Assembly (NCBI GenBank): GCA_934747885.1
Contig: CAKVHE010000002.1
Span: 310,001-374,000 of the forward strand
From: an uncultured Clostridia bacterium
Lineage (GTDB): Bacteria; Bacillota; Clostridia; Christensenellales; UBA1242
Length of the DNA: 64,000 bases
Direction of reading: 5' to 3'
The first letter of the stretch is position 1; each line of letters begins with the position of its first letter. The translations under genes and the position numbers were made by a program. Below the pieces are notes generated by a model. It did no database searches, was not told where the DNA came from, and saw only the letters and a program-made list of their open reading frames with translations. Below, piece after piece: positions 42,026-51,177 of this stretch.

Positions 42026-43318
42026 ATGGAAAAAGATAACAATGACAGATGTTCGTTTTGTGGAAGACCAAAAGAACAAGTTGGAATGTTAATTGCCACA
42101 CCGGATGGCAAAGCAGCAATTTGTAAAGATTGCTTGCAAATTTGTCACGAAATTTGTGACGATGCTGAAGGCAAACTTGATGAAACAGAGCTTGACCTCG
42201 ATTTGCGTACCCCAAAAGAAATTAAGGCTGAACTAGATAAATATATTGTTGGCCAAGATGAGGCAAAACGCGTATTGTCGGTTGCGGTTTATAACCATTA
42301 TAAACGCTTGAAATACGCAAGTGGCAAATCTACTGAAGAAACTGGCGTAGAGCTTGAAAAAAGTAATGTATTGCTTTTGGGACCTACTGGTAGTGGTAAA
42401 ACTTTGCTTGCAAAAACACTTGCAAAAATATTAAAAGTTCCTTTTGCAACTAGTGATGCAACAACCTTAACCGAAGCTGGGTACGTTGGTGAAGACGTCG
42501 AAAATATTCTGCTAAGACTTTTGCAAGAAACCGACTTTGATGTGCAAAAAGCACAAAAAGGTATTATTTATATTGACGAAATTGACAAAATTTCAAAAAA
42601 GAGCGAAAATGTGTCTATTACTCGCGACGTATCGGGTGAAGGGGTGCAACAAGCGTTACTAAAAATTTTGGAAGGTACGGTTGCCAATGTTCCACCAAAA
42701 GGCGGCAGAAAGCATCCAAATCAAGAATGCATACCAATAGACACAACAAACATTTTGTTTATTTGTGGTGGCGCTTTTGTTGGACTAGATGACATAATTG
42801 AAAAACGTGTAGATAGTTCAGCACTGGGCTTTGGCAGCGCAGTAAAAAGCAAAGAAGAAAAAGACCCTTGCGATTTATTAAAGCAATGTGAACCAACCGA
42901 TTTAGTAAAATTTGGTTTGATACCAGAATTTATTGGCCGTGTGCCGGTTATGGTAAGTTTGCATGCGCTTGATAAAGAAGCGCTTGAAAAAATTTTGACC
43001 AAACCAAAAAATGCTTTGGTTAAGCAATACGAGCAAATATTTAAGCTTGATGGCATCAAACTAAGCGTTGCTCCTGAGGTAATAACATACATTGCCGATA
43101 AGGCAATAAAATTAAAAACCGGTGCTAGAGGTCTTCGTAGTATTATGGAAGACATAATGACGCCAATTATGTACTCAGCGCCAAGTGAAAATTTAAAGAG
43201 TATAACCTTAACATTAAAAAACGGAGTTGTGGTTCCGGAAAAAACATACAACGAAAATAAGCCTGAAAGTGAGGCAAAGACAGTAGCAAATGATAATCAA
43301 AAACGTAGAGTTTGTTAA
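42026..43318 (+). CDS. clpX: ClpX unfoldase subunit of ClpXP
   Basis: A 430-residue AAA+ protein. The N-terminal zinc finger has C9, C12, C33 and C36. Walker A is GPTGSGKT starting at G119, Walker B is [10 protein letters not shown], and the pore-loop and sensor segments ([30 protein letters not shown]) are intact. GGAGAG precedes the ATG. Its last 29 bases overlap the start of engB in another frame. Confidence 0.97.
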   Translation: MEKDNNDRCSFCGRPKEQVGMLIATPDGKAAICKDCLQICHEICDDAEGKLDETELDLDLRTPKEIKAELDKYIVGQDEAKRVLSVAVYNHYKRLKYASGKSTEETGVELEKSNVLLLGPTGSGKTLLAKTLAKILKVPFATSDATTLTEAGYVGEDVENILLRLLQETDFDVQKAQKGIIYIDEIDKISKKSENVSITRDVSGEGVQQALLKILEGTVANVPPKGGRKHPNQECIPIDTTNILFICGGAFVGLDDIIEKRVDSSALGFGSAVKSKEEKDPCDLLKQCEPTDLVKFGLIPEFIGRVPVMVSLHALDKEALEKILTKPKNALVKQYEQIFKLDGIKLSVAPEVITYIADKAIKLKTGARGLRSIMEDIMTPIMYSAPSENLKSITLTLKNGVVVPEKTYNENKPESEAKTVANDNQKRRVC

Positions 43319-43874
43319 ATCAGCAAAAGAAAAAGATCAGACCTTTGGCATGCCAGAGGTCGCTTTTGTTGGTCGCAGTAATGTTGGCAAAAGTTCGCTT
43401 ATAAACTATATCACAAACAACAAAATTGCCAAAGTTAGTTCAACGCCGGGGCGTACGCGCCTAATTAACTATTTTAAAGTTAACGGCGGGCAATTTATGC
43501 TTGTCGATTTGCCAGGCTATGGATTCGCCAAAGGTAACAAAACCGAGGTTAATGATTGGTCACAAATGATGGAAGGCTATTTTGCAAATAACGAGAACTT
43601 AAAACAAGTGTTATTGCTTTTGGATATTCGCCATGACCCATCTATTGATGACTTAAAAATGCAACATTATTTAATGTTTTACAATATTCCATATACTATT
43701 ATTGCTACCAAATGTGATAAGTTATCCAAAAGTCAAGTGCAAAACCAAAAATTTAGACTGGCAAGCAAACTAAAAGTTGGAGTAGACAACATAATTTGTG
43801 AGTCTAGTACCAACCGAACAGGAGCGGAACAGATTTTAAGTAGACTAGATCAGTTTATTGGGGGTGCGGAATGA
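43290..43874 (+). CDS. engB: Ribosome-assembly GTPase EngB/YsxC
   Basis: A 194-residue GTPase needed for 50S subunit assembly. The G1 motif is [10 protein letters not shown]3 is DLPGYGFAK and G4 is TKCDK. The start is supported by family-like [12 protein letters not shown], although it lies inside clpX and has only a distant GAGG. lon, often found between clpX and engB in Firmicutes, is absent. It overlaps the next gene by 4 bases. Confidence 0.95.
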   Translation: MIIKNVEFVKSAKEKDQTFGMPEVAFVGRSNVGKSSLINYITNNKIAKVSSTPGRTRLINYFKVNGGQFMLVDLPGYGFAKGNKTEVNDWSQMMEGYFANNENLKQVLLLLDIRHDPSIDDLKMQHYLMFYNIPYTIIATKCDKLSKSQVQNQKFRLASKLKVGVDNIICESSTNRTGAEQILSRLDQFIGGAE

Positions 43875-44569
43875 AAGTTTACGCACTATCCGATTTGCAT
43901 TTATCCTTTATGGTAAACAAACCTATGGACGTTTTTGGTGAGCACTGGGATAATTACGAAGAGCGCGTTAAAGAAAACGTTAATAACATACTAACAAGCG
44001 ATGATATTTTGCTTATTGCCGGCGACATAAGTTGGGCAATGAATATGCCTGAAACACAAAAAGATTTTGAGTATATTGCGTCCTTAAACGGCAAGAAAAT
44101 AATTATCCGTGGCAATCACGACTACTGGTGGAAATCAATAACGCGCATACGTGAGGTGCTCCCACAAAATGTTTATGCGCTGCAAAATGATGCTATAAAA
44201 ATTGGCAGTTATGTAATTTGCGGCACGCGCGGTTGGGTGGTGCCTGAAAGAGGAAAAACGCTAGGCGCCGAAGATCAAAAAATATTTGATCGAGAACTAA
44301 TAAGATTGGAACTTGCCTTAATTGATGCAAGGGCTAAAGCAGAGCCAGGTGATGAAATTATTTGTATGCTGCACTATCCGCCATTTAATAGTGAACTAGA
44401 AGAAAGTCAATTTACCAACTTAATAGATAGATATAGCGCTAGCAAAGTGGTGTATGGACACTTGCACGGCTATACAAAAATAAGCCCAACTGAGCCAGTG
44501 GAGATAAATGGCGTTAAATATTATCTAACGTCTTGCGACAAACTTAGGTGTGTTCCTAAGGAAATTTAG
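43871..44569 (+). CDS. Metallophosphoesterase, COG1768 type
   Basis: A 232-residue calcineurin-like phosphoesterase. The two-metal site motifs are all present: SDLHLS at the start, GDISWA, IRGNHDYWW, MLHYPP and YGHLHG. The family hydrolyses phosphoesters; the substrate is not known for this subgroup. It overlaps the engB stop (ATGA) with GGGGGTG as ribosome site, and a terminator ends the operon. Confidence 0.9.
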   Translation: MKVYALSDLHLSFMVNKPMDVFGEHWDNYEERVKENVNNILTSDDILLIAGDISWAMNMPETQKDFEYIASLNGKKIIIRGNHDYWWKSITRIREVLPQNVYALQNDAIKIGSYVICGTRGWVVPERGKTLGAEDQKIFDRELIRLELALIDARAKAEPGDEIICMLHYPPFNSELEESQFTNLIDRYSASKVVYGHLHGYTKISPTEPVEINGVKYYLTSCDKLRCVPKEI

Positions 44570-44592
44570 TATAAAAATTTAGGTAAAATAAG

Positions 44593-44621
44593 ACCGACCC
44601 CCTAAAAGGAGTCGGTTTTTT
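44593..44621 (+). terminator. Intrinsic terminator after the clpX-engB operon
   Basis: ACCGAC (44593-44598) and GTCGGT (44611-44616) pair, with two more G-C pairs beyond a mismatch, then a T run. Confidence 0.8.
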
Positions 44622-44656
44622 ATCTTTTTTGACAAAAAAATTTAAAAAATTTTACA

Positions 44657-44702
44657 AAAGTGGTCAAAAGTGGTTGGAATTTGAAAAAAAATGTTTTATA
44701 AT
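44657..44702 (+). promoter_or_regulatory. mraZ promoter with overlapping MraZ boxes
   Basis: Two direct 10-base repeats, AAAGTGGTCA (44657) and AAAGTGGTTG (44667), match the AAAGTG-type box reported for MraZ operators, at the expected helical-turn period. The -35 TTGGAA (44674-44679) overlaps the second box; TATAAT (44697-44702) follows after 17 bases. The layout predicts repression or modulation of the cluster by its first product. Confidence 0.75.
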
Positions 44703-44737
44703 ATATTCAGTTACTAGAAAAGGAGGAGTGGTGGAAA

Positions 44738-45166
44738 ATGCTAATTGGAAGTTATAGTCATCAATTGGATGCAAAAAACCGTTTTAGAATTCCTGCCAAA
44801 TTTAAATCTTTTCTTGGTGACAATTTGGTAATTACAAAAGGTACCGAAAACTGCTTATTCATTTTTTCTGCTGAGGAACTAAACGCGCAAGTTTTCGAAA
44901 AAGCAAAAAGCATCTCGCTTTTCAATTTAGAAGCGCAAAAATCTTTAAGAATGTTGCTTTCATCTGCGCACGAAGCCGAACAGGATAATCAAGGCAGAAT
45001 ATTGCTGCCATCAGCATTAAAGAAATTTGCTGAGATTGATAAAAAAATCGTGTTTGTTGGAGTGGGGTCGCGTATAGAAGTTTGGGCAGAAGAAAAATGG
45101 GAAAGTTATATAGCGGATTCCAATTTTGATAAAGACATGGCAAAACTAGCCGATCTTGGAGTTTAA
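44738..45166 (+). CDS. mraZ: Transcriptional regulator MraZ
   Basis: A 142-residue DNA-binding protein with two AbrB-like SWIM repeats: the first around GSYSHQLDAKNRFRIPAKFK, the second around EAEQDNQGRILLPSALKKF. MraZ rings bind repeats upstream of their own gene, and such repeats are visible here. AAAGGAGG lies upstream of the ATG. It opens the division/cell-wall cluster, with rsmH 2 bases after its stop. Confidence 0.96.
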   Translation: MLIGSYSHQLDAKNRFRIPAKFKSFLGDNLVITKGTENCLFIFSAEELNAQVFEKAKSISLFNLEAQKSLRMLLSSAHEAEQDNQGRILLPSALKKFAEIDKKIVFVGVGSRIEVWAEEKWESYIADSNFDKDMAKLADLGV

Positions 45167-45168
45167 GT

Positions 45169-46089
45169 ATGGAATTTAAGCATATTCCTGTTTTAAAAAA
45201 TGAAGTACTAGAAGCGTTAAATCTCCCACAAAACAAACTAATTGTAGACGGAACTATTGGTGGCGGCGGACATTCTGAAGCCATTTTAACAAGTGGTAAC
45301 GGATCTAGCATAATTGGGTTTGATCGCGACGCCGAAGCAATTGCAAGTTCCAAAAAGAGATTGGAGCAGTTTGGTGGTAGAGTAACTTTTGTAAAAAGTA
45401 ACTACAAAAACATTCCACAAGTTTTGGACGAAATGCAGACCAAAGTCGATGGCGTTTTGTTGGATCTTGGAGTTTCTTCTTATCAACTCGACAATCCCGA
45501 ACGCGGATTTAGTTTTAGAAGTGATGCCAAGCTTGATATGCGTATGGACAGAGAAGACGGAATTACGGCTGAAGAAATATTAAATACTTATACCGAAAAA
45601 GAACTTACAAAAATTTTCAAACAATACGGCGAAGAAAAGTATAGCAGTTCAATTGCGCGTGAGATAGTAAAAAAGCGTCCACTGCATACAACGGGTGAAC
45701 TAAGAGCGCTTATTGAAAGTTTGGTGCCACCATACAAAAAGTATGATACAATAGGCACTTTGCAAAGAATTTTTCAAGCGCTAAGAATTGAAGTAAATGA
45801 CGAACTAAACGGTTTGTACGAACTAATACTTGAACTTCCAAAACATATAAACAAGGGTGGCAGAATTGCAATAATTACCTTCCATCCGCTAGAAGATAAA
45901 ATTGTTAAGGATGCATATATTGAACTTGCAAAAGATTGTATTTGTCCGCCATCCTTTCCAAAGTGTGTGTGCAACCACCGCAGTCAAGGAACAATTTTAA
46001 ACAAAAAACCAATTATGGCGTCAAAGTTGGAACTAGAAAACAATAGTAGAGCATCATCGGCAAAACTCAGAGTATTTGAAGTAAATTAA
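45169..46089 (+). CDS. rsmH: 16S rRNA (cytosine-N4) methyltransferase RsmH
   Basis: A 306-residue S-adenosylmethionine-dependent methyltransferase acting on C1402 of 16S rRNA. HIPVLKNEVLEAL at the start, the SAM-binding DGTIGGGGHSEAIL, the DLGVSSYQLDNPERGFSFR segment, and the C-terminal SLEDRIVK-type region (here PLEDKIVKDAY) identify it. It sits in its standard place after mraZ with a short gap. Confidence 0.97.
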   Translation: MEFKHIPVLKNEVLEALNLPQNKLIVDGTIGGGGHSEAILTSGNGSSIIGFDRDAEAIASSKKRLEQFGGRVTFVKSNYKNIPQVLDEMQTKVDGVLLDLGVSSYQLDNPERGFSFRSDAKLDMRMDREDGITAEEILNTYTEKELTKIFKQYGEEKYSSSIAREIVKKRPLHTTGELRALIESLVPPYKKYDTIGTLQRIFQALRIEVNDELNGLYELILELPKHINKGGRIAIITFHPLEDKIVKDAYIELAKDCICPPSFPKCVCNHRSQGTILNKKPIMASKLELENNSRASSAKLRVFEVN

Positions 46090-46102
46090 GGAGGAGTAAA
46101 AT

Positions 46103-46744
46103 ATGGTTGAAACAAGACAAGAACAAGTTTCGCGAAATCAAAGTGTTACAGATTACGATAGTAACACCAAGACCTTGTTTGACCTAACTAGCCCAAGCCA
46201 GACATATGAAGATGAACAAGATGATTCCGCGTACGAAGTTGAAAAAGAATACGATGTAAATGATTATATGGATAGCAAATCAGATCAAACTGATTTAAAG
46301 CCAATAAAATCGTTTATGCCAAAAATTTACGGCAAGCCACAAGAAAAAGCAGTGGAAGCCGAAAAAGTTTCCGTAAAACCAAAATTAAACAGCAGAGGTA
46401 TTATCTTTGCGTCGGCAATTTCAGCAATAGCCATCATGTTAGTTGCCTTTGTAATTTATAATGCAATTGCAATAGCCGGCTTAAAAACGACATTAAATGC
46501 AACTGAATTAGCATATACTGCATCAGTAACCGAAGTTAATACATTAGACACAACTTACAACCAGGTAAGTTCAAGAGAAAACATAATTAACTCATTAAGA
46601 GAAGAAAACCCAAACTTGTCAACAGCGGAAGCCGGTGATTATGTACAAATCAATGCCGGAACCAAAACCGAAGTTGTTGATGTGGAAAAAACAACTAACG
46701 TGTTTGATAAAATATGCAACTTTTTATCCAACTTGTTTAATTAA
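46103..46744 (+). CDS. FtsL-like division protein with long acidic N-terminus
   Basis: A 213-residue protein in the ftsL position between rsmH and the penicillin-binding protein gene. Residues 1-95 are acidic and polar, apparently disordered and cytoplasmic. One membrane helix spans about 100-122, and the remaining 90 residues are outside the membrane, beginning with a helical stretch. FtsL proteins are bitopic with this orientation but are normally only about 100-120 residues, so the N-terminal extension is unusual. Sequence similarity to FtsL is not obvious; the call rests on position and topology. AAGGAGGAG precedes the ATG and a terminator follows. Confidence 0.65.
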   Translation: MVETRQEQVSRNQSVTDYDSNTKTLFDLTSPSQTYEDEQDDSAYEVEKEYDVNDYMDSKSDQTDLKPIKSFMPKIYGKPQEKAVEAEKVSVKPKLNSRGIIFASAISAIAIMLVAFVIYNAIAIAGLKTTLNATELAYTASVTEVNTLDTTYNQVSSRENIINSLREENPNLSTAEAGDYVQINAGTKTEVVDVEKTTNVFDKICNFLSNLFN

Positions 46745-46763
46745 CAAATAGGTCTAAAAAATT

Positions 46764-46799
46764 ATATCCTTAAATATCATTATTTAAGGATATTTTTTT
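46764..46799 (+). terminator. Intrinsic terminator between ftsL-like gene and penicillin-binding protein gene
   Basis: ATATCCTTAAATA and TATTTAAGGATAT form a perfect 13-bp stem with a TCAT loop and a T run. Only 12 bases then remain before the next start codon, with no room for a promoter, so it is more likely a partial terminator or attenuator within the cluster. Confidence 0.8.
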
Positions 46800-46811
46800 G
46801 TAGGTAAAAAG

Positions 46812-48698
46812 ATGTATACAAGTTCTTCATTAAAAAAACGAATAATTGCATTGTCACTTTTAATTTTATTTTGTGCCTTTGGGCTAATTGGCAGATTATA
46901 TTTTATACAAATAAAGCAAGGTAAAAATTTACAATCCAAGGCGCTAGATCAGTGGCTTAGAGATTTGCCACTAGGCGCCCTTCGTGGTTCCATTACTGAT
47001 AGAAATGGTGTAACACTGGCGGAGTCAGTGACGGTTTATGATATCTATGTAAAACCAGTTCTGGTTGAAAATGTAGATGCCGAAGCCACAATCTATGCAA
47101 ATGTGCTAGAACTCGAAGAAGACAAGACGAAACTAAAAATTGCCGATAGAAAATTATCGGAAGTTTTAATATGCAAAAATGTTACTAAGGAAAAAGTGGA
47201 TGAATTGTTTTCGCGTGGTCTAAATTCCTTTGTTGCAACCGAAAATAGTAGCAGAAATTACTTATATCCAGAACTATTATCTCAAATTTTAGGCTTTACA
47301 AGTGTGGATGGCGAAGGACAAAGCGGACTAGAACAATTTTACAATACTTATTTAAAGGGCGTAAAGGGTATTGCGCTTGAGGATGCTGATGCTCGTGGTA
47401 GCGGTCTTACTGGTGGTAAATCATATTATGTGCCGGCAATTGATGGGCTGAATTTAGAATTAACAATAGATTTTAGAGTACAATCTGCACTAGAAGAAAT
47501 TTTACAGCGCGCCAAAGAAACCACTGGAGCAAAATCTACTTCGGCGCTTGTAATGAATCCAAATACTGGCGAAATCTTGGGCGTAACTACCAAACCGTCG
47601 CCCAATTTGGACAATATAGACCGTGACAATTTGACAGAACTCTTTAAAATGTATCGCTCATTTACCATCACCGATACTTACGAACCAGGTTCCACTTTTA
47701 AAACAATTACGGCAGCAATTGGGTTAGATTGTGGTGTTACGTCACTTGGACATGGCTATTATTGTCCGGGTTATCGCATGGTGGATGGTGTGCGTACTAA
47801 CTGCCACCGTAAATCGGGACACGGTCCACAAACACTAGTGTCGGGCTTTTACAATAGTTGCAACTGTGTGTTTATGCAACTCATCAGTGATATTGGTATT
47901 GATAGATATTTTGAATATGTAAAAAAATTCCATTTTGATTCCTATCTTGGTATTGATTATCCAAGTGAAGCAACTGCAATTATTATAGACAAAGACCAGA
48001 TGATGACAAACGACTTTTTAAGAAATGGTTTTGGACAATCAATTGCTGTATCGGCGTTGCAACTTACTTCGGCAATTTCTGCGACAGTAACTGATGGATA
48101 TCTCAAAAAACCATATTTAGTTAAAAAGATGTATGCAAACGATGGCAAGGTGGTGTATGAACAAACTTTGACGCAGCTAGAAAAAGTTGTAAGCGAAAAT
48201 ATAGTAAATGATATGCGTGAACTTATGCGTATGGTCGTTAAAAAGGGTGGTGGCGGTGCCAGCAAGGTAGAAGGTTATACTGTGGGTGGCAAAACAGGTA
48301 CGGCGCAAAAATATGACGCCACTGGCGTATCAACCACCAACTATATTGGTTCCTATATTTGTATTTCGCCGGTCGAAAATCCAAAGTATGTTGTTATGGT
48401 GATTATAGATGAACCAAAGACGTCTATATACGGAAACATTGTTGCAACGCCAGTTGCTGGTGAAATACTAAAGAAATTGTTTGAAATTTATGGCGATAAG
48501 CCTTATGTAGACGTAGATGCAGCGGAGCAAATTGAGGTTCCAAATTTGATAGGCAAGAGTTATACCGAAGCATGTAGTTTGCTCGCAGGACTAGGCTTTT
48601 ATTATGTAACAGAGGGCGAGGGCTCGCTTGTAAGTTTTCAATATCCATCGGCGGGGACAAAACTTGAAAAAGGACAATCAGTTTTATTAAAATTTTAG
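46812..48698 (+). CDS. Class B penicillin-binding protein with PASTA domain (FtsI/SpoVD type)
   Basis: A 628-residue septal transpeptidase. One membrane anchor lies at about 10-30, then the PBP dimerisation domain beginning with LRGSITDRNG. The transpeptidase domain has the serine motif STFK (S294-K297), SCN in the SxN position (FYNSCNCVF), and KTGTAQ at K494. A single PASTA domain (about 573-628, EVPNLIGKS) ends the protein, as in SpoVD and in some PBP2B proteins. It cross-links peptidoglycan at division or in the spore cortex; sequence alone does not settle which. The start has only a weak AGG just after a terminator hairpin. Confidence 0.93.
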   Translation: MYTSSSLKKRIIALSLLILFCAFGLIGRLYFIQIKQGKNLQSKALDQWLRDLPLGALRGSITDRNGVTLAESVTVYDIYVKPVLVENVDAEATIYANVLELEEDKTKLKIADRKLSEVLICKNVTKEKVDELFSRGLNSFVATENSSRNYLYPELLSQILGFTSVDGEGQSGLEQFYNTYLKGVKGIALEDADARGSGLTGGKSYYVPAIDGLNLELTIDFRVQSALEEILQRAKETTGAKSTSALVMNPNTGEILGVTTKPSPNLDNIDRDNLTELFKMYRSFTITDTYEPGSTFKTITAAIGLDCGVTSLGHGYYCPGYRMVDGVRTNCHRKSGHGPQTLVSGFYNSCNCVFMQLISDIGIDRYFEYVKKFHFDSYLGIDYPSEATAIIIDKDQMMTNDFLRNGFGQSIAVSALQLTSAISATVTDGYLKKPYLVKKMYANDGKVVYEQTLTQLEKVVSENIVNDMRELMRMVVKKGGGGASKVEGYTVGGKTGTAQKYDATGVSTTNYIGSYICISPVENPKYVVMVIIDEPKTSIYGNIVATPVAGEILKKLFEIYGDKPYVDVDAAEQIEVPNLIGKSYTEACSLLAGLGFYYVTEGEGSLVSFQYPSAGTKLEKGQSVLLKF

Positions 48699-48706
48699 GA
48701 GCGAAT

Positions 48707-50170
48707 ATGAAGTTAAAAGATTTACTAAAAAATGTAAATTACAAAACTTTTTCGATAAATGAAGATTTGGATATAACAAATCTTTCAATGAATTCTAAAA
48801 CGGTTGGCAAAAATGGATTGTTTTTTGCATTAAAAGGTAATTCTTTTAACGGCAATGATTTTATCCCCGAGGCTGCACTAAATGGTGCCGAAGTGGTCGT
48901 TAGCGATGATGAAGAAAGTGCAAATGTATTTGCTGGGACGGTTTTGGTAAAAAATGTGCGAAAAGCAATAAACCAAATTGCAAAAAACTTTTATGGCAAT
49001 AATTATAATTTTAAAACTATTGCCATTACTGGTACAAATGGCAAGACTAGTATATCTTTTATGTTGGCGCACGCGCTTCGAGCGGCAGGCTATGATGTTG
49101 GCGTAATTGGCACTAGCGGGGCGTTCTTTAACGACGAAAGGTTAAGGCCTGAAGGGCTTACCACGCCCGATAGTTTGGAGTTTTTTGAACTAATGGGCAT
49201 GTTTAATAAACTGTCGGTGGAGTATGTGATATTTGAACTTTCAGCACACGCCTTATATTATGACAAAACGTTGGGGCTAAAATCTGACTATGCCATTTTT
49301 ACCAATTTAACTGAAGACCATTTAGATTTCTTTAAAACGATGGAAAATTATGGCAAAGCCAAACAAAAAATGTTTACATCAAATTACGCAAAAATGGCAA
49401 TAATAAATACAGACGATCCGTTTGGTTTACATTTGTATCAAAAAACAAGTTTGCCGGTGGTAACTTACGGCGAAAATATGGGTACCTGCATTAGGCTATT
49501 AAAAACGAGCAAAGACTTAAAATATGCTAAAATTAAAGTATATGACAAAGTAACAAAACTAAGAATGCGAGAGTTTAATGGCAAATATAATTTTTATAAT
49601 GCAATGGCGGCAATTGCGGTGCTTGTTAAAGAAGGCATTAAAATAAAAACGATAAAAAAGGCTTTTGCCACTTTGCCAAAAATAAAAGGTAGACAAAATG
49701 TGTTTAAAATTAAAAATCATGGCACAGTAATTTTAGATTTTGCACATACGCCTGATGGGCTGGAAAAAATATTAACCTATGCCAAAACGCAAACGACTAA
49801 AAAGGGAAAACTAATTTCTGTCTTTGGGTGTGGTGGCAATAGAGATGAAAATAAACGCCCAATAATGGGTGAGATTTCTGCCAAAATTGCCGATTTTACC
49901 TATATATCAATAGATAACCCGCGATATGAGGATGCAAGCAAGGTTATGAATGATGTTGCGGTGGGGGCTCGCAAGATTGGAAATAACTACAAAATAACAA
50001 TGCCACGTACTGAAGCAATTAGAGAGGCAATAGAGAATTCAAAAGTTGGTGATGTGATTGTTGTGTCCGGCAAAGGCGTGGAACCCTATTATGATGATCA
50101 TGGAACAAAGTATTTTTATCGTGAAGACCGAGAAATTGTAAAAATAAAAAAGGAACTGGAAAAATGTTAA
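48707..50170 (+). CDS. murE: UDP-MurNAc-tripeptide synthetase MurE
   Basis: A 487-residue Mur ligase that adds the third amino acid to the peptidoglycan stem. It has the ATP motif TGTNGKTS (about 108-115), TPDSLEF and GCGGNRDENKRP. The DNPRYED segment carries the DNPR signature of meso-diaminopimelate-adding enzymes, so the cell wall should contain meso-DAP. AGGAGCGAAT precedes the ATG. It overlaps mraY by 7 bases. Confidence 0.95.
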   Translation: MKLKDLLKNVNYKTFSINEDLDITNLSMNSKTVGKNGLFFALKGNSFNGNDFIPEAALNGAEVVVSDDEESANVFAGTVLVKNVRKAINQIAKNFYGNNYNFKTIAITGTNGKTSISFMLAHALRAAGYDVGVIGTSGAFFNDERLRPEGLTTPDSLEFFELMGMFNKLSVEYVIFELSAHALYYDKTLGLKSDYAIFTNLTEDHLDFFKTMENYGKAKQKMFTSNYAKMAIINTDDPFGLHLYQKTSLPVVTYGENMGTCIRLLKTSKDLKYAKIKVYDKVTKLRMREFNGKYNFYNAMAAIAVLVKEGIKIKTIKKAFATLPKIKGRQNVFKIKNHGTVILDFAHTPDGLEKILTYAKTQTTKKGKLISVFGCGGNRDENKRPIMGEISAKIADFTYISIDNPRYEDASKVMNDVAVGARKIGNNYKITMPRTEAIREAIENSKVGDVIVVSGKGVEPYYDDHGTKYFYREDREIVKIKKELEKC

Positions 50171-51174
50171 TAAATCATGTAGTCAACCATTTATTTGTTT
50201 TACTGGTAAGCTTTTTTCTAACAATTCTGGTGGCGCCTTTAATTATGAAAATAATAAAGCAGAAAAAAGCGAAACAAGAAATACTTAGTTATGTTACTCA
50301 ACATAATAGCAAAGCGGGCGTTTTAACAATGGGTGGAGTAATATTTGCAGTAAGTGCAATTATATGCGCGATCATATTTTCGGCAGAGGATACGTTGCCA
50401 CTTTTGGTATGCCTACTAGTTAGTTTTTTGTATTTAATGGTTGGCTTTTATGACGACTATAAAAAAATTCAAGGCAAGAAAAATGAAGGTTTAACGCCCA
50501 AACAAAAACTGTTCTTGCAACTTGTAATTGCCATTGGTTTTTCGGTGTATTTATACTTCAATAATTACACTTTTTTGTATATTCCATTTATAAAATATAC
50601 ACTAAATTTAAGTTGGGGTATTATACCAATTTCGGTACTAGCTCAACTCTACTTTACCAACGCCGTCAATTTGCTGGACGGGTTAGACGGACTTTGTTCA
50701 TCTATCACGGCGATAGTCGCGTGCTTTTTTGGTGCATTTTTGTGCGTTTTAGGGCTATACGCTGATTTGCCAATTGCAAATTTTGCCAATTTGTATCAAA
50801 ATTTGTCTGTGTCGCTTTTTTGTTTAGTAGGTGCAATTTTAGGCTTTATATTTTTTAATTCTTACCCTGCAAAAATCTTTATGGGCGATACCGGATCACT
50901 GTTCTTAGGTGGTATACTTTCTACCTTTGCGCTTATTAGTGGACAGCTAATTGTAGTGGCAATTGTAGGGGTGATGTATTTGGTTGATTGCTTGTCTGTT
51001 ATTATTCAAGTGCTACACTTTAAGCGTACTGGCAAACGCGTATTTTTAATGGCGCCTCTTCATCACCATTATGAAAAGAAGGGCGTGCATGAACATCGCA
51101 TAGTTGTGGGATATTCGCTAATAACAGTTTGTGCAGGCATTGTTGTCTTTTTGCTTCAAGTAGTCATAAACTAA
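50164..51174 (+). CDS. mraY: Phospho-MurNAc-pentapeptide transferase MraY
   Basis: A 336-residue integral membrane enzyme that makes lipid I. About ten hydrophobic segments are visible. Signature motifs are DDYKKIQGKKNEGLTPKQK, NLLDGLDGL with the catalytic aspartates, GDTGSLFLGG, and APLHHHYEKKG. Overlap with murE and a 3-base gap to murD indicate tight coupling. Confidence 0.97.
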   Translation: MLINHVVNHLFVLLVSFFLTILVAPLIMKIIKQKKAKQEILSYVTQHNSKAGVLTMGGVIFAVSAIICAIIFSAEDTLPLLVCLLVSFLYLMVGFYDDYKKIQGKKNEGLTPKQKLFLQLVIAIGFSVYLYFNNYTFLYIPFIKYTLNLSWGIIPISVLAQLYFTNAVNLLDGLDGLCSSITAIVACFFGAFLCVLGLYADLPIANFANLYQNLSVSLFCLVGAILGFIFFNSYPAKIFMGDTGSLFLGGILSTFALISGQLIVVAIVGVMYLVDCLSVIIQVLHFKRTGKRVFLMAPLHHHYEKKGVHEHRIVVGYSLITVCAGIVVFLLQVVIN

Positions 51175-51177
51175 AGT

